Assembly: GCF_017743735.1 (NCBI RefSeq)
Contig: NZ_JAGHRO010000015.1
Coordinates: 1-39,216 of the forward strand
Direction of reading: 5' to 3'
Origin: Shimia sp. R9_2
GTDB taxonomy: Bacteria > Pseudomonadota > Alphaproteobacteria > Rhodobacterales > Rhodobacteraceae
Length of the DNA stretch: 39,216 bases
Shown here: one piece after another, positions 32,540-39,216 of the stretch
Layout of the letters: the number at the start of each line of letters is the position of its first letter
Position numbering within the stretch: the first letter of the stretch is position 1
Translations under genes and position numbers: made by a program
Notes under the pieces: model-generated
Told to the model about the DNA's origin: nothing
Database searches by the model: none
What the model saw: the letters and a program-made list of their open reading frames with translations, nothing else

Positions 32540-33280
32540 ATGGCCGGCCATAGTAAATGGGCAAACATTCAGCACCGCAAAGGGCGTCAGGACGCCGCGC
32601 GCTCCAAGCTGTTTTCCAAACTTTCCAAAGAGATCACCGTTGCCGCGAAGATGGGCGACCCGGACCCGGAGAAGAACCCGCGTCTGCGTCTGGCCGTGAA
32701 AGAGGCCAAGAGCCAATCCGTGCCCAAGGATGTGATCGAACGCGCGATCAAGAAATCCGTTGCCGGTGACGGGGATGACTATGAAGAAATCCGCTATGAG
32801 GGCTATGGCCCCAATGGCGTGGCGGTGATTGTTGAGGCGATGACCGACAACCGCAATCGGACCGCCTCCACCGTGCGCTCGACCTTCTCCAAGAATGGCG
32901 GCAATCTGGGCGAGACCGGCTCTGTGGGCTTCATGTTTGACCGCAAGGGCGAGGTGACTTACCCGGCGTCTGTGGGTGATGCGGATGCTGTCTTTGAAGC
33001 GGCCATCGAGGCGGGGGCCGAGGATGTGGAGAGCTCTGAGGATGGCCACATCATCTGGTGTGAAGACACCGATCTGAACGACGTCTCCAACGCGCTGGAA
33101 GCGGCGCTGGGCGAATCTGACAGCACCAAGCTTGTCTGGAAGCCTACCACCACCACCGAGATGGATCTGGAAGGCATGCAGAAGCTGATGAAGCTGATCG
33201 ACGCGCTGGAAGATGACGACGACGTGCAGCGTGTGACAGCAAACTTTGAAGCCTCTGACGAGGTGATGGAACAGCTCTAA
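32540..33280 (+). CDS. yebC: YebC/PmpR-family protein (TACO1 homologue)
   Basis: A 246-residue protein beginning [18 protein letters not shown], the family's invariant start. It also has [24 protein letters not shown] and the acidic C-terminal [15 protein letters not shown]. The family was described as DNA-binding regulators, and more recently as ribosome-associated factors that ease polyproline stalling. GGAGG precedes the ATG. It lies alone between the divergent transporter and a bidirectional terminator, without the usual ruvC neighbour. Confidence 0.97.
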   Translation: MAGHSKWANIQHRKGRQDAARSKLFSKLSKEITVAAKMGDPDPEKNPRLRLAVKEAKSQSVPKDVIERAIKKSVAGDGDDYEEIRYEGYGPNGVAVIVEAMTDNRNRTASTVRSTFSKNGGNLGETGSVGFMFDRKGEVTYPASVGDADAVFEAAIEAGAEDVESSEDGHIIWCEDTDLNDVSNALEAALGESDSTKLVWKPTTTTEMDLEGMQKLMKLIDALEDDDDVQRVTANFEASDEVMEQL

Positions 33281-33303
33281 GCGGCTGCGTCCCCGAGATG
33301 TAA

Positions 33304-33336
33304 AAAAGGCCCGCGGCGGGGAGCTGCGGGCCTTTT
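33304..33336. terminator. Bidirectional intrinsic terminator
   Basis: AAAAGGCCCGC (33304-33314) and GCGGGCCTTTT (33326-33336) form an 11-bp stem with T-runs on both strands. It serves yebC (plus) and the superoxide dismutase-like gene (minus). Confidence 0.93.
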
Positions 33337-33357
33337 GTTTTGCGCGCTGGGAGGAGG

Positions 33358-33930
33358 TTAGCGCGCGGTGATGACGCCGCAGGCGATGCGCCCGCCGGAG
33401 CCACCGATGGGTTGGGAAAAGTGATTGTCCGGATTTGCGTGGATCACCAAGGTGGAGCCGTCCTCATCGAGCACTTTGCCGTCGCCCTGATCAAGCATCA
33501 GAAGATTGGTATAGAGCTCGACCTCTGCGGTGCCGTCCGCGCCAACGATCAGGTTGGGCAGATTGCCTGCGTGCGGGCCGTCAGCGTTGAAGAAGCCGTG
33601 GGGCAGGTTGCCGGGCATGATGTGGCCATGGGCGCCTTTGAAAGTGTCAAGCGGGGCGCATTCTCCAACCGCGTGAAAATGCATGCCGTGTTTGCCCGGC
33701 GGCAGGCCTTCGACCGACAGCGAGATCAGAATGCCGCGCGGGCCTTGCATGAAGCTGGCGCTGCCGATGGGGGTGCCTGCGTTGTTGATCAGCGTGGTCT
33801 CTGCTGTTGCGGTGATCTGCGGGGCTTCGGCTGAGGCGGCCGACGCGCTGGCCGCGACGGGCGTGATCGCGGCGGTGGTGAGCGTGGCGGTCAGGAGGGC
33901 GGGAAACAGGAGGGATTTCAAAAACTGCAT
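33358..33930 (-). CDS. Cu/Zn superoxide dismutase family protein, altered zinc site
   Basis: A 190-residue exported protein with a signal peptide (residues 1-~27, QFLKSLLFPALLTATLTTAA). Copper ligands His84 and His86 (GMHFHAVGEC), the bridging His101, zinc ligands His111 and His120, and the later Cu His (VIHANPD) are present, as is the disulfide pair Cys91 and the Cys of RIACGV. The zinc-ligand Asp found in PHAGDLPN of relatives is Asn123 here (PHAGNLPN). The enzyme might bind zinc weakly, have lower activity, or be specialised. AAGGAC precedes the ATG at 33930. The periplasm is the expected place. Confidence 0.9.
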   Translation of the reverse strand: MQFLKSLLFPALLTATLTTAAITPVAASASAASAEAPQITATAETTLINNAGTPIGSASFMQGPRGILISLSVEGLPPGKHGMHFHAVGECAPLDTFKGAHGHIMPGNLPHGFFNADGPHAGNLPNLIVGADGTAEVELYTNLLMLDQGDGKVLDEDGSTLVIHANPDNHFSQPIGGSGGRIACGVITAR

Positions 33931-34085
33931 CTTGGTAGTCCTTCGCTTTGGTTGTCTGCGTGACACTGTCAGGGCGAGGTGGGCAGACCGCGCGGGCGCT
34001 CTCTGTCTGTGCGGCCTTCTGGCGACAAGAGAACGGCGCTGGAAAAGCTGTGCCTCACTACATCAACGCGGCGCACGGGGAATTT

Positions 34086-34151
34086 ATGCAAATTTTATTG
34101 AAATTGGTTTTATGCGCGGTCAGCGCGGCGGGGATGTGGATGGCGATGTGA
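34086..34151 (+). CDS. Possible 21-residue hydrophobic small ORF
   Basis: ATG at 34086 with GGGGAA upstream opens a 21-codon frame of mostly hydrophobic residues (QILLKLVLCAVSAAGMW), which could be a single membrane helix. It overlaps the end of the argP-like gene on the other strand. There is no homology evidence, so it is a weak candidate only. Confidence 0.2.
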   Translation: MQILLKLVLCAVSAAGMWMAM

Positions 34152-35037
34152 GCGGGGATGTGGGCGGCAGGGTTTGCTTGGCCACGCGCTGAACCGCCTT
34201 GCTGAGCGCCCCAAGTGCGGGGGCGAGCAGGCGGCTGGATTGCCAGAACAGCGGGGTGTCATAGGTGGTGTCAGGGATCAGCGGCACCAGCGCGCCGCTT
34301 TGCAGATGCGGGCGGATCAGGGGCTCCGGGTTCATGCCCCAGCCAAGCCCCAACAGGCTGGCCTCCACAAAGCCGGTGGAGGAGGGCAGGCGGTGGCTGG
34401 GCGGTGTGGGGGTGACGCCGAGGTTCCGGGCCATCCATATCTGTTGCAACCGGTCCTTGGCGTCAAAGATCAGGACAGGCGCGGTGGCAATCGCCTCTGC
34501 CGTGACGCCGGTGGGAAAATGGCGCGCCATATAGGTCGGGCTGGCGGAGGCGACGTAGCGCATGGCCCCAAGCGGTGTGCTGTCACAGCCCGCAATGGGC
34601 GCCTCATGGGCGGTCACGGCCGCCACGACCTCGCCGCGGCGCAGCCAGTCTGCGGAGAAATCCTGATCATCCACCACCAGATCAAACAGCAGATCAGGCA
34701 CCTCGGCGGCGGCTTTGAGAAACCATGTGGCCAGGCTGTCGGCGGTTACGGCAATGCGCAGGCGGGCGACGCGGGGTGACAGCGTTTCCAGATCTCGCGC
34801 GAGCGCGCCTTCCAGCAGGCCCACCTGATCCAGATGCGCGGCCAGACGGCGGCCGGTCTCGGTGCCCTCACACGGGGTGCCGCGCAGCACCAATGGCATG
34901 CCCACGCGCTCCTCCAGGGTTTTCAGCCGTTGGGAAATGGCGGATTGGGTCACGCCCAACTCCTGAGCGGCAGCCTCAAAGCTGCCGGTGCGCAGGATCG
35001 CGGCAAGAGCGGCGAGATGGGCGTAGTCGAGTTGCAT
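34120..35037 (-). CDS. argP: LysR-family regulator, ArgP type
   Basis: A 305-residue LysR regulator. The N-terminal winged helix has MQLDYAHLAALAAIL and TGSFEAAAQELGVTQSAISQRLKTLE, very close to ArgP/IciA. The rest is the effector domain (VTADSLATWF, VVDDQDFSADWLRRG). ArgP proteins sense lysine and arginine and activate the amino-acid exporter gene. Here the exporter is divergent at 35126. The ATG at 35037 is the family start; a longer frame to 35100 would enter the shared promoter. The C-terminal end (PPTSPLTSPSTSPPR) is an odd Ser/Thr/Pro tail with repeats. Confidence 0.93.
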   Translation of the reverse strand: MQLDYAHLAALAAILRTGSFEAAAQELGVTQSAISQRLKTLEERVGMPLVLRGTPCEGTETGRRLAAHLDQVGLLEGALARDLETLSPRVARLRIAVTADSLATWFLKAAAEVPDLLFDLVVDDQDFSADWLRRGEVVAAVTAHEAPIAGCDSTPLGAMRYVASASPTYMARHFPTGVTAEAIATAPVLIFDAKDRLQQIWMARNLGVTPTPPSHRLPSSTGFVEASLLGLGWGMNPEPLIRPHLQSGALVPLIPDTTYDTPLFWQSSRLLAPALGALSKAVQRVAKQTLPPTSPLTSPSTSPPR

Positions 35038-35125
35038 TAGTTGCCCTAATGATGTGGCAGATGTTTTAATTTGAGTAATTTTAGAGGGCGCTTTAGTCAA
35101 TCCGCAAGCTCAGGAAGGACAGCAG
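35038..35125. promoter_or_regulatory. Divergent promoter of argP and lysE/argO
   Basis: The 88-bp gap is unusually AT-rich for this region (tract 35064-35083, TTTTAATTTGAGTAATTTTA) and separates a LysR gene from its likely target, the standard place for ArgP binding and the two promoters. Exact -35/-10 elements are not clear. Confidence 0.5.
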
Positions 35126-35767
35126 ATGGTTGAGACAGGCGTTGGGACGGGGATTGAGGCGGGCATTATGGGCCCCGCAGCGGCAGGGTTTGTGCTTGGA
35201 TTTTCGCTGATCATGGCGATTGGGGCGCAGAATGCCTTTGTGCTGCGCCAAGGCCTGCGGGGTGAATATGTGCTGCCCTTGGTGCTGACCTGCGCGATCT
35301 CTGACACCATCCTGATCACCCTGGGTGTGGCCGGATTTGGCGTGCTGATTGCGGCCAATCCCAGCGCGCTGGATTTTGTGCGTTATGCAGGAGCGGCGTT
35401 CCTGTTTGTTTACGGCGCGATGAATTTCCGCGCGGCCATGAAGGGCGGCGATGCGCTGGAAGAGAAGGGCCGCACAGTGGGCAGTCTTGGGGCGGCTGTC
35501 ACCACCTGTTTGCTGCTGACCTGGGCCAACCCGCATGTCTATCTGGACACGGTGGTGCTGCTTGGGGGGATTTCGGCGCAATACACACCCACCTGGGCCT
35601 TTGGACTGGGAGCTGCGGTGGCGAGCTTTGCGTTTTTCTTCTCACTGGGGTTTGGGGCGCGGCTGTTGCGTCCGCTGTTCACCAATCCACGCGCCTGGCA
35701 GGTGCTGGATGTGCTGGTGGGGATGACCATGTGGGCGATTGCCGCCAAGCTGATCTGGGGCATGTAG
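35126..35767 (+). CDS. LysE/ArgO-family amino-acid exporter
   Basis: A 213-residue inner-membrane protein with six helices. The N-terminal GFSLIMAIGAQNAFVLRQGL is the LysE/ArgO signature, and LLTWANPHVYLDTVVLLGG in the middle holds the conserved Asn-Pro and Asp. These proteins export arginine and/or lysine to relieve surplus or toxic analogues. AGGAAGGA stands seven bases before the ATG. Divergent ArgP strengthens the assignment. Confidence 0.95.
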   Translation: MVETGVGTGIEAGIMGPAAAGFVLGFSLIMAIGAQNAFVLRQGLRGEYVLPLVLTCAISDTILITLGVAGFGVLIAANPSALDFVRYAGAAFLFVYGAMNFRAAMKGGDALEEKGRTVGSLGAAVTTCLLLTWANPHVYLDTVVLLGGISAQYTPTWAFGLGAAVASFAFFFSLGFGARLLRPLFTNPRAWQVLDVLVGMTMWAIAAKLIWGM

Positions 35768-35968
35768 GGGCAGCCGGTGTTTGAGGGCGCTGCCCTCGCC
35801 CCAACAGGTTGGGGCTTCACCCGGGATATTTGGGGAATGAGAAGGCGGGCTGGCGTGGGAGGCGCCAGCGCTGCGCCGAGGCTGCACAGAGACTGTGCGC
35901 GGGTCGCGGTTTGTCGCAAGGCGGTTTGCGGCTAGGTTTGTGGCAGCTGTTGTCTGAGGAGACCCGCC

Positions 35969-36901
35969 ATGAGTTGGAACCCCGCCCTTGAGCCTTCTTG
36001 CCCTGATGCTGCGACGCTGGACAGCATTGAAACCGTCATCATTCCCCGTGCGCGTGATCTGGGCGGGTTTTCGGTGCGCCGCGCCTTGCCAGCACCCAAG
36101 CGCCAGATGGTGGGGCCGTTTATTTTCTTTGATGAAATGGGACCGGCGGAGTTTCTGACCGGGCAGGGCATAGATGTGCGCCCGCATCCCCATATCGGTT
36201 TGGGCACGGTGACCTACCTCTATCGCGGGGAGTTTGAGCACCGCGACAGTCTTGGCACCCATCAGATGATTTACCCCGGAGAGGTGAACTGGATGGTGGC
36301 GGGAAATGGCGTGACCCATTCAGAGCGCACCAGTGAGATGACGCGGCAATCGCCGAGTTCCCTGTTTGGCATTCAGACCTGGATTGCCCTGCCGGAGGAG
36401 CGCGAGGATGATCCGGCGATGTTTGAGCATCACGGCAAAGAGGCGCTGCCGGTGCTGGAAGGCGAGGGCAAAGAGGTGCGGCTGATCCTTGGGGATGCCT
36501 GGGGGGCGCGTGCGCCGGTGACGATGCTGTCTGAGACCTTTTATGCCGATGTGGTGCTACAGCCCGGTGCCAAGCTGCCGATGCCGGACAATCATGAGGA
36601 TCGTGGGCTTTACGTGCTGCAGGGCGCGGTGGAGATCGCGGGAGATGTGTTTGAGCCCGGGCAGATGATGGTGTTTCGCCCCGGGGATGCGATCACGGCG
36701 GTGGCCGGGCCGCAGGGCGCGCGGCTGATGGCGCTGGGCGGGGCGACGATGAACGGGCCGCGCTATATTTCCTGGAACTTTGTCAGCTCCAGCAAAGAGA
36801 AGATTGAGGCCGCCAAGGCAGATTGGTCTGCTGGGGACTGGGCGCATGGGCGCTTTCAGCTGCCGCCGGGGGACACGGAGGAGTTTATCCCACTGCCTTA
36901 A
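35969..36901 (+). CDS. Pirin-family bicupin
   Basis: A 310-residue pirin. The N-terminal cupin has the metal motif RPHPHIGLGTVTYLYRG, with NGVTHSERT further on, giving the His/His/His/Glu site. The C-terminal cupin starts near residue 190 (NHEDRGLYVLQGAVEIAG). Some pirins oxidise quercetin or act with regulators, but the role in most bacteria is unknown. GAGGAG precedes the ATG. It is preceded by ~200 bp of non-coding sequence with no clear promoter, and faces the chemoreceptor-like gene convergently. Confidence 0.95.
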   Translation: MSWNPALEPSCPDAATLDSIETVIIPRARDLGGFSVRRALPAPKRQMVGPFIFFDEMGPAEFLTGQGIDVRPHPHIGLGTVTYLYRGEFEHRDSLGTHQMIYPGEVNWMVAGNGVTHSERTSEMTRQSPSSLFGIQTWIALPEEREDDPAMFEHHGKEALPVLEGEGKEVRLILGDAWGARAPVTMLSETFYADVVLQPGAKLPMPDNHEDRGLYVLQGAVEIAGDVFEPGQMMVFRPGDAITAVAGPQGARLMALGGATMNGPRYISWNFVSSSKEKIEAAKADWSAGDWAHGRFQLPPGDTEEFIPLP

Positions 36902-36933
36902 GGGGCAGCGCCCTTTGGAGGGAAGGCCGGGGC

Positions 36934-38061
36934 TTACATGGCCTGAGGAAGCGGCTGGCCTTGAGGTGCAGGTGCCATGTCCAGAAGGCTCAGAGCCTCA
37001 CCGCAGAGTTCGATGTTTTTCTGTGAGCCCTGCACCGCGGCTTGCGTGTTGTCTTTGATGCTGCGGATTTCGGAGACAATCTCGGAATAGAGCGGAAGCT
37101 GGCGGCGGGTCTCTTCGCTGCTGGCGGTGATATTGGCGACCAGCCCGTCGATGTTTTCCTGAATCGAGCGGGTCAGGGTGCGGCAGGCCTCGCCGCGCTC
37201 AAGGCTCTTTTCGGCGGCGATGGCGACTTTGCCAACGGTTTCAGACAGATCGGCCTGCGCCTGTTGCAGCCCTTCCATGCGCTCCAGAATGCGGGAGATA
37301 TCCGCATCCGCCATATCGGCAAGCTCGCGCACTTCGCCGGCGATGATGGCAAAGCCGCGGCCCTGCTCGCCGGCGCGGGCGGCCTCGATGCCGGAGTTGA
37401 GCGCCAGAAGGCGGATGCGGTCGGCCAGCCCGCGAATGGCTTCGGAAGCGCTGCCGACCTCCGCAAGGGTGGTTTCGATCTTTGCCACCGGGGTGGCGAT
37501 GTGGGTGATCTGTTGGGTCGTGTCTGTGGTCAGATCCAGAAAGCCGTCCACCTCCAATGTCACATCGCGCACGGAATTGCCGACCTGCGCGGCTTTCTGG
37601 GCTGCGCGGTTGGCGCCTTCGCTGAGGGTGTCAAACACCACGCCGAGGCTTTCGGCCTGAGCGATGAGGTTGGAGATGAACTCCACCCGTTCGCGGGAGG
37701 TGCGGTTCACGTTGGAGGCGTTGTTGCGGATGGTCTCGACCCGGGCGGTGGCGTCCTGCAGGCCGTCCGGATAGACGGTGCGCTCTTCCACCACGGTGCG
37801 GATCTCAATCTCCGGCGCGCGCTCTGCCTCGGTTTCCTCGCTGGGGCGCGCTTTGGGCTGCGCAAAATAGGTCGACAGGCTGCTGACGCAGAAGGGGATT
37901 ACGGCGGTCAGGCAGGCGGCCAGAGGATCAAAGGTGGCTTCGCCAAAAAGCGCGGGCCACTGGTTGATGAAGGTCAGGAGCGGGCCAACGATGCTGGCCG
38001 CGATCAGGCCGCGTTTGAGCGACAGGCGCACGGCAGGAGGAAGAGACTGTTTAGAACGCAT
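36934..38061 (-). CDS. NrtS-like two-helix membrane domain fused to chemoreceptor signalling domain
   Basis: A 375-residue protein. Residues 14-66 form two membrane helices (RGLIAASIVGPLLTFINQ and AACLTAVIPFCVSSLSTYFA) around a short loop. The pattern of VG-LLT-INQ, then LF, then VIPFCVSS matches what I recall of NrtS, a small nitrate/nitrite transporter that works as an oligomer. A charged linker (70-100) leads to a long coiled coil. The methyl-accepting hairpin tip is at ~207-250 (LALNSGIEAARAGEQGRGFA), slightly altered from the canonical LLALNAAIEAARAGE. No periplasmic sensor domain or HAMP is seen. It could sense nitrate/nitrite by its membrane part or signal to another kinase system. AAGGTGG precedes the ATG. 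No che genes are near. Confidence 0.85.
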   Translation of the reverse strand: MRSKQSLPPAVRLSLKRGLIAASIVGPLLTFINQWPALFGEATFDPLAACLTAVIPFCVSSLSTYFAQPKARPSEETEAERAPEIEIRTVVEERTVYPDGLQDATARVETIRNNASNVNRTSRERVEFISNLIAQAESLGVVFDTLSEGANRAAQKAAQVGNSVRDVTLEVDGFLDLTTDTTQQITHIATPVAKIETTLAEVGSASEAIRGLADRIRLLALNSGIEAARAGEQGRGFAIIAGEVRELADMADADISRILERMEGLQQAQADLSETVGKVAIAAEKSLERGEACRTLTRSIQENIDGLVANITASSEETRRQLPLYSEIVSEIRSIKDNTQAAVQGSQKNIELCGEALSLLDMAPAPQGQPLPQAM

Positions 38062-38289
38062 AAAAAGACCACCTTGTTCCAGCAGCTATGGTTTAGGCCG
38101 CGCGTCCCAATATTTTGTAAACGGGCTGCATCAAATGCCGGGGTCAACGGGCTGACCACGGGCAGGGCCGGGCCAAGAGTGGGGGCGGGGCTGCCTTGGC
38201 GCAAGAGGCTCGCGGGCAGATGACGGAGTTTTGAAGGTTAACCTGTTTGCTATCTCGACTCTTGGGGCAGCGCGTGCCTAAGTGAGGCC

Positions 38290-39210
38290 ATGACAGATGC
38301 AGCTCAGACAGGTGCGGAGGCGGGGTCTCCGCTGAAAGGCGTGTTTTGGATGCTGGCCACGGGGCTTTGCTTTGTGGCGGTGACGGCTTTGGTGAAGCTG
38401 GTGGGCACAAGGCTGCCCGCCTCTGAGACGGCCTTTCTGCGCTATGCGTTGGGCGTGGTGTTTCTGATCCCGATGATCCGGCCCATTCTGGCGGCCAAGC
38501 TGAGCCGCCGACAGGTGGGGCTGTTCACATTGCGAGGCGTTTTGCACACGGGGGCCGTGGTGGCGTGGTTCTTTGCCATGGCGCGGATACCCATCGCCGA
38601 GGTGACGGCGATGAACTATCTCTCACCGGTCTATGTGACGCTGGGCGCGGCGTTGTTCCTCGGAGAAAAGCTGGCGTTTCGCCGGATTGCGGCGGTGATT
38701 GTGGCGCTTATTGGCGTGGCGATCATCCTGCGGCCTGGATTTCGCGAGCTGAGCCCCGGGCATTTTGCCATGCTGTTCACGGCGCTGGGCTTTGCCGGGG
38801 GCTATCTGATTGCCAAGAAGCTGAGTGAGGAAGTGAGCCCGACCGTGGTGGTCGGCATGTTGTCTGTCACGGTCACCATCGGGCTTGCGCCGCTGGCGCT
38901 GTCGGTCTGGGTGACCCCCACGTTTGAAGAGCTGGTGATCCTGTTTGCGGTGGCCTGTTTTGCCACGGCGGGCCATTACACCATGACGCTGGCGTTTAAG
39001 GCCGCGCCGGTCACCGTGACCCAGCCGGTGAGCTTTTTGCAGATGGTCTGGGCGGTGCTGCTGGGCTGGCTGGCCTTTGGCGAGCAGCCCGATGCCTGGG
39101 TGCTGGTGGGGGCGCTGGTGATCATCGGGGCGATCAGCTTCATCACCTGGCGGGAGGCGGTGTTCAAGCGGCGTCAGATCACGCCATTGGTGGGGCAGAC
39201 CAAGATGTGA
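38290..39210 (+). CDS. EamA-family (DMT) transporter
   Basis: A 306-residue inner-membrane protein with ten helices in two EamA repeats. The first is seen in SETAFLRYALGVVFLIPM with ITAMNYLSPVYVTLGAALFLGE-like sequence. The second is in ATAGHYTMTLAFKAAPVTVTQPVSFLQMVWAVLLGWLAFGEQPD. Family members export metabolites such as amino acids or their derivatives. Substrate unknown. GAGG precedes the ATG. The 228-bp gap before it (38062-38289) shows no gene. Confidence 0.93.
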   Translation: MTDAAQTGAEAGSPLKGVFWMLATGLCFVAVTALVKLVGTRLPASETAFLRYALGVVFLIPMIRPILAAKLSRRQVGLFTLRGVLHTGAVVAWFFAMARIPIAEVTAMNYLSPVYVTLGAALFLGEKLAFRRIAAVIVALIGVAIILRPGFRELSPGHFAMLFTALGFAGGYLIAKKLSEEVSPTVVVGMLSVTVTIGLAPLALSVWVTPTFEELVILFAVACFATAGHYTMTLAFKAAPVTVTQPVSFLQMVWAVLLGWLAFGEQPDAWVLVGALVIIGAISFITWREAVFKRRQITPLVGQTKM

Positions 39211-39216
39211 GCGCTC

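Noticed and set aside
37042..38223. 393-codon plus frame
   Set aside because: Gly/Ala-rich antisense of the chemoreceptor-like gene, whose coiled-coil and tip motifs are clear on the minus strand.

Overview
The window looks like a chromosome segment of a marine alphaproteobacterium of the Rhodobacteraceae, probably the Roseobacter group. The reasons are the high-GC coding style, the malic enzyme-phosphotransacetylase fusion, the glmU-glmS and pyrD neighbourhoods, and many enzymes in forms familiar from that group. The genus cannot be fixed from the sequence alone.

Positions 1-5269 are the right-hand part of an integrative element whose left end lies outside the window. Its genes all run on the minus strand: a tyrosine recombinase next to the attachment site, an unknown 232-residue protein, a small AlpA/Xis-like DNA-binding protein, a conserved 72-residue protein, a Rep_trans-family rolling-circle initiator or relaxase, and a leucine-rich-repeat (LRR) protein cut by the window edge. 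The right junction is a 45-bp 3' fragment of an initiator tRNA gene, from the anticodon loop to CCA. The non-coding gaps of the element are full of perfect inverted repeats. The 182 bp in front of the rep gene hold four hairpins and are a good candidate for the replication or transfer origin. The LRR gene contains seven nearly identical 66-bp tandem repeats.

Positions 5270-15384 are accessory chromosome. They hold a pair of adjoining genes for a CDP-glycerol glycerophosphotransferase and a membrane protein that seems to carry a decayed half of the same enzyme fold, then a glutathionyl-hydroquinone reductase and a hemerythrin-like protein. A GntR regulator is divergent from an AbrB-type membrane protein. 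A cytochrome P450, its [2Fe-2S] ferredoxin and an AraC regulator form a compact unit, followed convergently by moaA.

Positions 15474-25915 are mostly housekeeping: glmU-glmS-AlkD-like DNA glycosylase as an overlapping operon, a gph-type phosphatase, a DegT/DnrJ aminotransferase, the overlapping DUF952-pyrD-arsC-like operon, a secreted 5'-nucleotidase, a DUF1992 protein and an SRAP abasic-site protein.

Positions 26054-39210 hold a (S)-ureidoglycine aminohydrolase-type bicupin, a divergent GAPDH next to the malic enzyme fusion, an SLC13/RCK_C transporter, YebC, a Cu/Zn superoxide dismutase homologue lacking one zinc ligand, an ArgP-LysE/ArgO regulator-exporter pair, a pirin, an EamA exporter, and a chemoreceptor-like protein. 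The membrane part of that last protein resembles the two-helix nitrate/nitrite transporter NrtS. This fusion, the hairpin-rich origin region of the element, and the repeat-homogenised LRR gene are the most unusual items.
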